DNA from: Antedon mediterranea
Lineage: Eukaryota > Echinodermata > Crinoidea > Comatulida > Antedonidae
Assembly: GCF_964355755.1 (NCBI RefSeq)
Contig: NC_092673.1
Location: 4,285,001 to 4,345,000, forward strand
Direction: 5' to 3'
DNA: 60,000 nucleotides
Shown: piece after piece, positions 49,806 to 60,000 of the stretch
Numbering within the stretch: the first letter of the stretch is position 1
How the letters are laid out: each line of letters begins with the position of its first letter
The notes under the pieces: model-generated
What the model was told of the DNA's origin: nothing
Databases searched by the model: none
The model's input: the letters and a program-made list of their open reading frames with translations, nothing else
Translations under genes and position numbers: made by a program

Positions 49806-49851
49806 AAGCGATAAAATTAATTATATTAGCAACAAGACGAAAATAATAACA

Positions 49852-50240
49852 GACACATACTAGGCTAAATCGACATGGTTGGTATCACACAATTTGCTAT
49901 CACTTTTGTGAAGGCAAACACAATTACGAAGGAAGTCAATTTGACCCATTACAAACAGGATACCATGAATTTGGGAGCGAATTTCGTATGTGAAAACAAC
50001 TGGCACTTAGAGGTATTTCTATGGAAAAATAACAAAAAAAATAACCGACACATACTAGGCTAAATCGACATGGTTGTTATCCCACGAATTGCTATCACTT
50101 TTGTGAAGGCAAACACAATTACGAAAGAAGTCAATTTGACCCCTCACAAACAGGATACCATGAATTTGGGAGCAAATTTCGGATGTGAAAACAACTGGCA
50201 CTTAATAAAGCGGTATTTCCAGAGAAAAATATAAAAAAAG
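49852..50240. repeat. 195-bp tandem duplication
   Basis: GACACATACTAGGCTAAATC at 49852 recurs at 50047. The copies stay alike for nearly 195 bp each (roughly nine of ten bases by eye). A 62-codon frame in the first copy is not kept in the second, which argues against coding. Confidence 0.92.
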
Positions 50241-51650
50241 TAACTGGAAATATTTCAGCTGCTTATAGAGTTCTTTCGCTGAAAATTTACAAAAAAATTC
50301 CATTTCTATTATGCTACTGGGATAATTTTTTTCTAGACCATTTGACATTGATAGGTGTGATATATGTGAACTTTATTCAATAAATCGTACATTTTTTTGG
50401 TATTACAATGGTAACCATAATAACGTATATTTACAGTGATTTTCACAAAAAAAACCTATATAAATATTAATTACAAAATATATACAGAGATTATTTACAG
50501 TATGATAATAATAAAAATTTATTGTTTATATTGACTATTATTGGAAACAGAAGTTGAATAATAAATAAAATACTGAATAAAAATTAAGTTTAATTAGAGG
50601 TTTACAATCAATGGAAAAGACGAAAACATATAATATTGTAAGTATCAAAAGTAGCAGATAGTGTTTAGGAAGATATTATCAAGGAAGTGATTTTCCCCGG
50701 TGTTATAAATTTCCAGATGTGTATGTGTATGCAGGGATAAATGTTTTACACACTGGGCATCTCTATATGTTCAGACACAAACATATTATACTCAGTACTG
50801 TAGTTAAAGATGTATTGTCCCCCAAAAACATGAAAAATGAAGGTTAATTAAATCAGACTTTAAATATGTTATTTCTTAGTTTTAATAAAGTTAATCACTT
50901 CCGTAGAAAAAAAAACCGAAACAAATTATGTTTTAACTTGTAAAATGACAAAATAAATGGTTAAATTCAACCAAAAATTCATTGGCTGGCAGCCAATTTG
51001 ACCATTTTTTGCTTTAAATTACATTTTTTTCAGGTAATACATTTTTTTTCGATCCAATTTTTGGTCAAAGTGGATAACTATTATGTTACATTAAAATAGA
51101 ATATTAAAAAAAAATTTTGTTAAGAATTTATTTTTTCAGGGGGACAATACATCTTTAATCTTGACTTTAATTGTATATCCTTTCTATTTTAATAAATACT
51201 TTTTAATTTCTAAAAAAGGAAGTAGAAACACACTTGAAAAATCAAAATATAAGTACGCCTATTCATGATAAATAAACATGTAATATCTATAACCGTCTCT
51301 CCGCAACAAACATGTTTAGCTTTTTTAGTGTTGTTGTACATCTTTAATCAATTTTGTAAATTTTGTTGATGATCTGACATGTAGGCCAACATCTTGAAGA
51401 AAAGACAGCACTGAGGAAGGAAGTGGAATGACTGAAGTCATGAGTAAAATCATGAAAACCAATTTGGTGCAATAGAGAGTTTCTGATTCTACCAAATACT
51501 TATTTTATATAGAAGTAAACTTAGTAGAAGATATATGGACAAATAAACTTTTTTTTTTTAAATCCAACAGTGAGCACAAACTCGTCAATTACAGGATGGA
51601 TAAACTATTTTACAATTTATAATTTATCGTGCTTCTAAATTAAGTCTCAT
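50241..51650. other. intergenic, nothing recognised
   Basis: Very AT-rich, with homopolymer runs around 50.9-51.15 kb. No gene or clear repeat seen. Confidence 0.6.
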
Positions 51651-51654
51651 TTGA

Positions 51655-51800
51655 GGCTTACGGAGTGGAGTTGAAAAGAGTCATGAATTACACCATGTCA
51701 GGATTGAACGCTGGCACTAGGTTGGGATTGAACCCAGGACCTTGGGATTGGAAGGCACCAAGCTACAGCTCCACTTCTACTACCAAGCTACAGCTCCACT
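51655..51800 (-). mobile_element. tRNA-derived SINE fragment
   Basis: On the minus strand: AGTGGAGCTGTAGCTTGGTG (box A side) and GGGTTCAATCCC (box B), like the head of the SINE at 10348-10618. The first ~20 bp (ACCAAGCTACAGCTCCACTT on the plus strand) are present twice in a row. Confidence 0.6.
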
Positions 51801-52317
51801 TGGTAATAAAGTAGACATATGGTTGAAATAGATAATGTCACACATTAATAATATATGTGAATAGATATATAAAGTATAAATCTTAATTTAATCTCCTGTA
51901 TGCAATAATAAATGTCTAGAAATGTATTGCCACAGAACCAAAACCAGATGACGTCAACTAAATCAATTTCATAAACATCAATAACAATTTCCCTTTATGA
52001 GTGGGTGGGTTGGTATAAACTGGCTATATCTCAGTAATCCAGAAATGTGTGTAATTATTAACATACAAGAACACAGAAGAACAAACTGATAAAAGGACAA
52101 ACAAGTGATATAGTCTACATGAGTTCTTATTCAGAAAATCACTAATTTCACAGTTTTCAGAGGGAACAAATTAATACACAGATTTGTAAGTAAGCAAAGT
52201 CTATACTGTAATAGATGAGGTAATGGTAATTAAATAGGACACGAGGTAGCTGGTGTAAAACCAGAAGTGTTATTCTAAATAACGACATGAAAATGATACA
52301 TTTTGATCTGTAGAATA

Positions 52318-52650
52318 AGGGCCTGTTTCTATAGACAAAATCCAAAAGAACAGTTTTATTGGAAACGGGTTTTTGATGATTTGTTAAAACAAAAATGATG
52401 TTGCAGCCTAATTTTTTTCTCACACCATTCAGTGACCTTCTGAGGTCAAGTTGAGACCGTGATTGCATTGCAGGTAAAAATTGTTTTCAGCAGAAACTGT
52501 TTTTACAAACGGTTTTGTCAATCGAAATCGGATTAAAACCGTACTTAAGACCAGTTTTTTTTTTGGTGGCTTATTTAACGGATCCATTTCTGTTGGCAAG
52601 AAAATACGGTTTTAAAACCCGCATTCTCTTTGTCAATAGAAACAGACCCT
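52318..52650. mobile_element. 333-bp MITE with 22-bp terminal repeats
   Basis: Ends AGGGCCTGTTTCTATAGACA (left) and AGGGTCTGTTTCTATTGACA (complement of the right), two or three mismatches in 22. The core has AAACGG/CCGTTT-type internal repeats. A 103-codon frame on the minus strand crosses the left end and is not a gene. Confidence 0.8.
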
Positions 52651-53847
52651 AAAATTAAGTAGGGCTTATTTCATTTAAGTCAATTGCTTGTTATTAATTT
52701 ATTAGAGTCAGCATGAACCAGGGTTTTGATAGATATTGGATGCTCGAAAGGCTGGAAGAAATATTCTCTATAAAACCAATTCAGTTAGCAGATGGAATTT
52801 AACCTGACAAACATAACCAAGGAATTAATCGTTTTAACGTCAACGTAAATAAATACAGAACTTGGTCGTTGTGCCTGTAGGAAATTTACAAAAACTCCGA
52901 AATCCACAAACAATCCATCACTACAGTTTATTTCAACAGAAGCAAATAAACAGAACTACTTCAACGCTTCGCACCATTGAGCAAACATATAAAACATAAG
53001 TACCATTTGCGACATTGATTTACTGTTAGAAATATATCTGCACGCTTGATTGGTTAAATAGAATGTTTCTTAATAGCTGATTGGCTATGAAGAGTGATCA
53101 GTGATTTCTAACAAATATAAAGAAGCCTTATTATTGATAAATTTGTTTACTCTTTGCCATTAGTACATTTGAACTTTACCATAAGCATTTTCCGCAAAAA
53201 TGATTTTGCAAAAGTAACTAACAATGGTATTTCTGACAAAATTTGGTGTCAAAAGTTTTTGCAAAGAGATTTTGTAAAAGTAACAACATAACTGTACACA
53301 ATGGAAATAAAGAACAAAACAAACAATGGAAGAATTGATTTTTGGGAACTGTGGGTGACAATTTTGGGTGACAATATCAAATACTTTCCAAAAAATTGTC
53401 TTACCAAACGGAAATAAAAGACTGTGATTCGTTGCAGATGTTTATAACGGATGATAGAGTAATTAATTTCATATTTATAATAGCTTGCTATCTGTTATTG
53501 TCATCTTCACATTTGATTCCAATTAAACACCGACTTGTTCATCACAATCATATTTTGCAATAATAAATCTTAAGTTAAGATTAAGATTTAAGTAATTGTT
53601 TATTTGTATTTGATACAAGTATTAGTTTATTTTGTACTGGTGAAACCAGACCTAAAGCTCTATATTGAGCTTATTTGGTCTTTTCACGGCTTTGCATCTT
53701 TTATTTAATACTTTGAATTAATCTGTATAAATAGCATGTTTGATGCATTGTGAAAAAAAACGAAATGATACCAATTGTGAGTTTAAAACCAATTTAAATG
53801 AAAGACACTACATTTATAATAATAACATAGAATAACCCTGGCATTGT
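52651..53847. other. intergenic, no gene recognised
   Basis: AT-rich. Around 53630-53710, AAACCAGACCTAAAGCTCTA...GAGCTTATTTGGTC may be the 3' part of an old retroelement, which I cannot confirm. Confidence 0.5.
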
Positions 53848-54212
53848 GATGAAACCATGGGATTTGAACCAAAGAACCAGGAATTGGGTAGTGCACACAT
53901 GTGAATCACCATGGCTACCATACCATAACATTTTCTAAAATATAAGAATGACAGAAGTTGATATGAACATGATGAAGCCATGGGATTTGAACCAAAGAAC
54001 CAGGAATTAGTAAGTCCACACATGTGAATCACCAAGCTACCATACCATAACATTTTCTAAAATATAAGAATGACAGAAGTTGATATGAACATGATGAAGC
54101 CATGGGATTTGAACCAAAGAACCAGGAATTAGTAAGTCCAAACATGTGAATCACCAAGCTACCATGGCATCATAACATTTTCTAAAATAAAAGAATGACA
54201 GAAGTTGATTTA
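53848..54212 (-). repeat. three-copy 122-bp array of a tRNA-like repeat
   Basis: Units begin at 53848, 53971 and 54093 (GATGAAGCCATGGGATTTGA...). On the minus strand each unit holds a box B-like GGTTCAAATCCC and a box A-like TAGCTTGGTGATTCACATG, so the repeated unit is itself a tRNA-derived sequence. Copies two and three are more alike than the first. Confidence 0.85.
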
Positions 54213-54644
54213 AACTTCTTAAACAGATTTCAAACTTCAAAAGTAATTGAATTTAACTATAAACAAATAAACACGAAATAGAAAGATCATTGCGGTTGGT
54301 TAGTTTCATTTGTGGCACACGCCCATTCAATCTCGTTACATTCACCTGATGGCCAAGCTCAATGCCACTAAAACTGAGAAAGGAATGTCGAAAATGGCTA
54401 TACAATACTCATGATGGTGACTATGGGTCGGATACTGTAGCATATTTTGTCGTTTAAGTGCGTCATAGATCGTCTGTTAAACAAGCAGACGACGTGAAGT
54501 TGACAATTATGACGCCCAGTAAATTACAATAAATTCCACATCATTTGTGAATGATGATCAAACAATAATTAATTATCTGAATTTGTATGTGGAAATGTTA
54601 TACATAAATACATAGAATTTTAAATTTTTTAAATTTGTTTGAGA
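54213..54644. other. intergenic, nothing recognised
   Basis: A G+C-richer patch at 54.28-54.52 kb, without an open frame, splice pattern or known repeat that I can support. Confidence 0.5.
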
Positions 54645-54785
54645 ATTTTAACTTTATGAATCCTCTTGTATCTGTATGTTTTAATGTCGTTTGTATATTT
54701 CTGTAGTTTTTTAAGCCTCTGTACTACTGTAATACAACTGTTAGCTAGAGCTACCGATGTAAAATAAAGTAAATAAAATAAATTT
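54645..54785 (+). mobile_element. 3' end of a LINE-type retrotransposon
   Basis: Ends GTTAGCTAGAGCTACCGATG then TAAAATAAAGTAAATAAAATAAA. A short T-rich 3' UTR followed by an AATAAAGT-type tandem tail fits a 5'-truncated non-LTR element. No coding part remains. Confidence 0.45.
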
Positions 54786-55395
54786 TACAATGTAATGTAA
54801 AATTAAATCTTTGTAATTTAGCAAAAGGCACAATATCTCATTATTATAAACAGAATATATTGCATTTTTTTATGTTGATCTTTACATAAATTATTTCTTG
54901 ACATGATGAATTTGTTTACCCTGAAAAAAACCAGACTCGGAGTAATAATCCGCAATATACATACCGGTAATTGAAAAATGGAGTTAAAATAATTGAAAAC
55001 CCTCTTTTAAGTGGTCCTGGAAATTAAATTAACAAAACACTCAGATTCACTAGAAACTTTTTAAAATGTAGTCTGATGAAAATTCAATTAATATACTTAA
55101 AACTTGGAAATAAAAAATGTATTCTTAATTTAATTTTAAGTAGGATGATTTTTAATATGCCAAGAAATTAAATTATACAGTAGGCGAACAAGCTATTAAT
55201 TGAAGAATTTGAAGTAACTGTCTGAAACTGAGTGTTTCCAAATAAGATGGTTAAAAATGGTGCACGCACTACATATTACACTAATTCCAGATTACGAAGT
55301 ACACAATGAATATATCACTAAATATGTTTTTTTCAAACTATGGGAAAAAAACCAATATTCTTCAGACTTCAATATTCAAATTTTAATATGTTGTA

Positions 55396-55398
<3 letters not shown>

Positions 55399-55432
<34 letters not shown>
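55399..55432. repeat. (TA)n microsatellite
   Basis: An uninterrupted TA run of about 17 units. It creates YIYIYI frames on both strands, which are artefacts. Confidence 0.95.
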
Positions 55433-55436
<4 letters not shown>

Positions 55437-57370
55437 GGCTCATGATTCAATGGTCTCAAAATGACATGAGTAATGATAAGGTAATACTTGTATGCTGTTA
55501 TGATATTCACATAACGGAAGAACACTCTGCTGAAAACAGCGTCGTATCTGTCTTCGACGACTAACAAACCCTGGCAGCGTTCTCTCTTGGGATTAGACAA
55601 CTCGAACCACATGACTCGACTATGCAAACATAAACCGATATTTACACAATATTATGACATATATCATAAAACCAAAAGCGTGTAGGATTATACCCATAGG
55701 ATAAGTATTAAATACCGGATTGAAAGAGAGATTAAAATTTAAGAGATATAGATCGTTAAATCACTCATATTTTAACCAGAAGCCTCATCTGCCACAATTT
55801 TAATTAAATTAATCACAAATTTAATCCCAAAATGTATTACTCAAATAAATACAAATGTAATGGCATATATGCATATTTTTCGTTATATTAACTCATTGCT
55901 TGGATTTATATTTGTGACTCATTTACAAAAAAACACTAATTTGAACCTAGTTGTAGAATAAATGCTGTTACATATATTAGGTGGTAACAATTGGGTTTAT
56001 GCTTGGTTTCTTTGCTTACAAGAATATTTGGCCTACAGCATTGATCATAATGTTGTAGACTATAACCACAAGAGATCTTTAAAAAAGAAATAATTCTTAC
56101 AAAAAACGCCGCTCGATTTCTTGACGTAACAGTTTTAAATATTGTTCTTCATAAATAATTTAATTTATCTTTTTTTTTTAAAAATCCTATGGAGTGGTAG
56201 AGTATTAAATGATTTGATCTATTCATATCAAAGTGAAATTTTAAACTACAGAATTAATCTTGCACTTGTACTTATACTTGGTATTAATGGCATTGATTTT
56301 TATCATAAGAAAAAAGGTAGGATTTGAACCTTGGAATTGGCTGGCAAAAATGTTAATGATCAATGTATGTGGTTTGGAGTATTGGAGAGCCACTTTGATA
56401 GTGCTTGCACTGTTGGCAATCCTCAGGGTACTCCATCCACGCTTGTTTGTATAATGTTGGTTCTTTCTGTTTGTATACCTGGAAATTGAATAAATAAATA
56501 AAAAATAAATAAATAAATAAAATTTCTTTTGTTTTTGTCTCCTCAGTTTGTTCCACTTTTATTATGATACATTTATATATTTTTCCTCTCTTTTATATGT
56601 TACAATGTTAAAAGTAGTTTGCTTATACTTTATATACATAAAATGATTGAATTAAATTTCGTAAACAAATTTACAAGATGGATAATTTGTTTGTATGACA
56701 AGGGGTTTTTATCTTATATAAATATTAGGGTGTTAAAAGTAGTAGGATATGATCAAGGCCTACAGCAGTACATTGGCCTTCACCTGGTGTTCAAAAGTAG
56801 TGGAGGAAACATCCCATCAAAACTCAAACCAATACAACATGCTTCGTCAGCCAAATGATAATTAGATAAATGATCTGATTAAGGAGGTCCCGTGTCGGGT
56901 CCCGTGTTTATCCCACAATTCATCACGTCCATGGGAAGCAAGTTCAGAACTTATGTAGACAGCAATCATTGGTTTTATTTTGTGAGTTATCATTTTGTTA
57001 AATGTGAACAAGGGGGAATTGGTGTTAAACGATGTATGTTGATATGATTTGGCACTCGGCAATTAACATTTCAAGGGTGCAATGTTTTTGTAAGCTTTTC
57101 TATGACACATAATGTAGATTTCATTGCCAAGATATGACAGCCAAAAAAAAGAGTTGTATACGAAGAACAAAAACGAACACATTTGATGTACAATATGTAA
57201 TACTAGTTAGTGAATTAAATGATGAATTATTACTGTTTTCCTTAACATATGTCTTGTGAAATAGTAGCATTATATTTGCTATAAGAATATTTCTGGTACT
57301 TAATCAGGATTTGAACCAAGAATTTAAGGATTGGTAAGCAATAACAACAATCACCATCCAATCAGTATTA
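55433..57370. other. intergenic with decayed tRNA-like fragments
   Basis: No gene found. Two minus-strand box B-like remnants (AGGATTTGAACC near 56318; GGATTTGAACCAAGAATT near 57308) resemble the repeat arrayed at 53848-54212. An (AAAT)n tract lies at 56488-56521. Confidence 0.5.
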
Positions 57371-57377
57371 ATGTTAG

Positions 57378-59394
57378 TAGGTATCCCAATGAAAAAATTC
57401 AGATTAATTTTTTTACATTTTCTTTCAGTTAACCATAAAGAACTTAATGTAATTAGCATTTTGCGATTTAAATGATTGAAATCCGATTACCCGTTCTAAA
57501 GTTATGGTTATTTAAAGTGGTAAAAAAATATACGATTTTTTGCCTAAAAATGGTGTTTTTTGCAGTTGAAATTGGAAGCATTTTTAAAAGGTTATAACTT
57601 TTACAATAATTAGTTAAAAGTTTTGAATTTTGTTAAACCTATAGATATCACAGAGTTGTACAACTCTATTTTTTTTGGAGCCTCAACGAAACCTATTTTT
57701 TAAATTATTGGTCCGCAAAGTGGTAGGAAAGCATTTAACGCCCATTTTTGCTGGAATTCCCTAAAAAATGAAAAAACTGCTATTTTTCAATGATCTGTAA
57801 CTTTTGAACTACTGTACTAATTCATTTAATTTTTTTTGTACTTGTTAGAATGTAGTGTATATTTCATTAATAAATATATTTTAGATGTGTATATGAAAAA
57901 AAAAAAATTTTGTAATGGTGAAATTTAAAATTATAAAAAGAAAAAATGAAAAAGTATGTTAAAAACGGTGTGTACTGTTTCTTTTCTTTTACACTATTTT
58001 TCGGTAAGTATAATTATTAGAATATTTTAATATACTTTATATTTATAATTTCAATCATAAATACTATTATATATAACTTTTGAATACGTAAAACAAGATT
58101 TTAGGCCCATATGATTATGTCACCAAATCTAAGCCGGGCTGCTAAGTAAGATATGCTCTTTTAAGGCAAACGCACAATATGGGTCAAAATAAACTCATTT
58201 AAAATAATCAATGTTAATTAAAACAATTAATTGTTTACCTGAATAGTATATATAACATTATAAAAATTGTTTTCTTTTCGTATTATTACGTTATTAAATT
58301 GAAATACGGAGCTAAAGTTTAGGCCAAGTCAAGGCTTACTCGCGATCAGTAGTCGCTCCGTTAAAGTATTTCGGTCGCAGTTAATGACTTTCGGCCGCCG
58401 TATACAGAGTCAAATGTAACGTTGGTAAATTAGCTTAATAAATTTCCTCGGTACATTTTAACCTAACGCATTTGCATTGTATACTTGCATAATAAATCTT
58501 CCGCACATTACATCAATTTTAAGTTGTTAAATTAATGTGTAAAACCAGATATTCTACGACGGAAAAGGACATGTCAATCTCCGACATCGCTGCTGTCACA
58601 CATCTCGCGTCGAGCCGGTCGAACTCGAGCGAGGAAAACTAAACAACGTGTTCAAAATATGGAACGTACCATTCGCTGATAGGGTGCATTAATGTATTTA
58701 ACGGAAAACGCCACAACAAACACGCGCGTATTTTAGAGTACAATATTTTACTCACTACAATATTCACCGGATTATAATGGTTGGATCTTTAAAATTTTGA
58801 ACGGGATTTACGCCTCATGCACCATTTTAAAATGTAGTTCGCTCAATTACCATGCACAATACGTTTGTAAACTATGTTTTATCGATTTCAATGTAGATTT
58901 AGCTATAATTTAATACCAAAATCCATAATATTTTTCCATAAACGGTGAATCAAAATTGGATTGTTGTCACAAAAATTGACTTTTCGTTACGAAAAACCTA
59001 TTTATAGAAGACGATTTTCGTATCAAATTAAAGCTTATTTAAAGCCTGATAACATACAACAAAAATTAATCCGCTAGCTCCAATGGTAATCGTGCGATCG
59101 TGTTTTGAAAACTGATGGGGATTTTCCGATGAGGTTTTCAACGCGCGGAAATCGGCTCGACGGGATTTTAGAACCGTTTTAAAATCGCATTTTCTCGGCA
59201 ACTAATTCATTAATTTTAATTATAAACACACTTATACATAGATTAAAACAAGTACTTTCAAACAATATAAATTTTGTAAGTATTAATTAAGACTGAATAC
59301 GATTTATTTAACATCAAAGTCATACTACTTTTTCGAATTTCGTCAATATTTCAAAAGTGATACCCCTCGGTGCGCTTTCATTGGGATACCTAAT
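57378..59394. mobile_element. 2-kb non-autonomous DNA transposon
   Basis: Perfect 17-bp terminal inverted repeats TAGGTATCCCAATGAAA (57378-57394 and complement at the right end), flanked by the direct repeat ATGTTAG (left 57371-57377, right just after CCTA at 59393). About 2 kb of AT-rich interior with no frame of note, so it depends on a transposase supplied elsewhere. The 7-bp (or 8-9 bp, ends ambiguous) duplication does not fit TA- or TTAA-targeting families; superfamily unassigned. Confidence 0.82.
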
Positions 59395-59399
59395 GTTAG

Positions 59400-60000
59400 A
59401 GAAATATGATGATCTGCAGCAATAAATGAATTTTAAATTTTTAGCTTATTCAGCTAAGCAATCTATATTTCTACTGGGGTTCATTTTTTAATCATTAACA
59501 GGTTTGAAAAAGACATGGTTAGAAAAAAAAAATACAGTTCATTAAAAGTCGTACATATCAAAAGTTCAGTGAACCGAAACTGATAGAAATATATTTCCAC
59601 CATACAGGAGTGCATCATCCTAATATACTGAACACCCTAACCAAAACAACTATCATAATTAATACAAGTTCATTATGATTAATGATACAACCACATGAAG
59701 AAAATAAAAAATCCACCAGGAAATACTGTGAAATTCAATCAGACCACTAGAATCTATCTGCCTATTCCCCAGGGATAGACATCAAATTCCCTCAGGATAT
59801 GAACGGAGCAGTTAACTTTTCCAGGGCTAAGAAAACGTCTGACAAACAAATCTTCTCCAATAAGCTTTGCCGCTACCGATGATAGCTGCTCTAATTTTTC
59901 GCAATCATAGATGCCGCATAGTTATTTAATTAAACCGACTGTATGTCTACAATTGTAATCGTGCAAGATATTAACATGTATTTTTTCATTAAATATTTCG
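59400..60000. other. right edge, nothing recognised
   Basis: AT-rich, with no gene, repeat or regulatory motif I can support. Confidence 0.6.

Overview
The window is AT-rich animal DNA (about two thirds A+T by eye) with long introns, GT-AG splice sites, tRNA- and 5S-derived SINEs and many small inverted-repeat transposons. The main gene is the 5' part of a slit axon-guidance gene on the minus strand. The palindromic octamer TAGGCCTA is strikingly frequent (15 exact copies). From memory, this and the repeat types suggest a marine invertebrate deuterostome, most likely an echinoderm; that placement is inference.

Layout. Positions 7299-36701 (minus) hold eight coding exons of slit: a signal peptide plus N-terminal cysteine cap, six consecutive 72-nt leucine-rich-repeat exons, and a 164-nt C-terminal cap exon. 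Together they encode the whole first LRR domain (D1), the first 257 residues. The rest of the gene should lie beyond position 1. All junctions are GT-AG, the six LRR exons are in phase 2, and reading is continuous across every junction. Intron 4 alone is about 20.9 kb. A TATA-like box (36869-36876) and a perfect CRE palindrome (37128-37135) lie upstream of the start codon.

Positions 36720-60000 are mostly intergenic. The only other plausible gene is a small basic coding exon on the minus strand (47601-47931) with a good 3' splice site and a possible upstream first exon (48428-48462). I do not recognise the product. This half carries two minisatellites (44.8-45.35 kb and 47.08-47.46 kb), a 195-bp tandem duplication, several inverted-repeat elements, a three-copy array of a tRNA-like repeat, and at the right edge a 2-kb non-autonomous DNA transposon with 17-bp terminal repeats and a 7-bp target duplication.

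The most distinctive repeat is an eight-copy MITE family (ends AAGCTCTGTCTACACTATCA) whose core holds a variable number of a ~21-bp unit (GTGCCCAAATATGGTAGTGAT). One copy is split by a 5S rRNA-derived SINE and one has a palindromic end. A well-formed 81-bp exon-like segment on the plus strand (8723-8803), inside slit intron 6, is the best candidate for an unannotated antisense transcript. No RNA gene believed functional, CRISPR array or bacterial system was seen.
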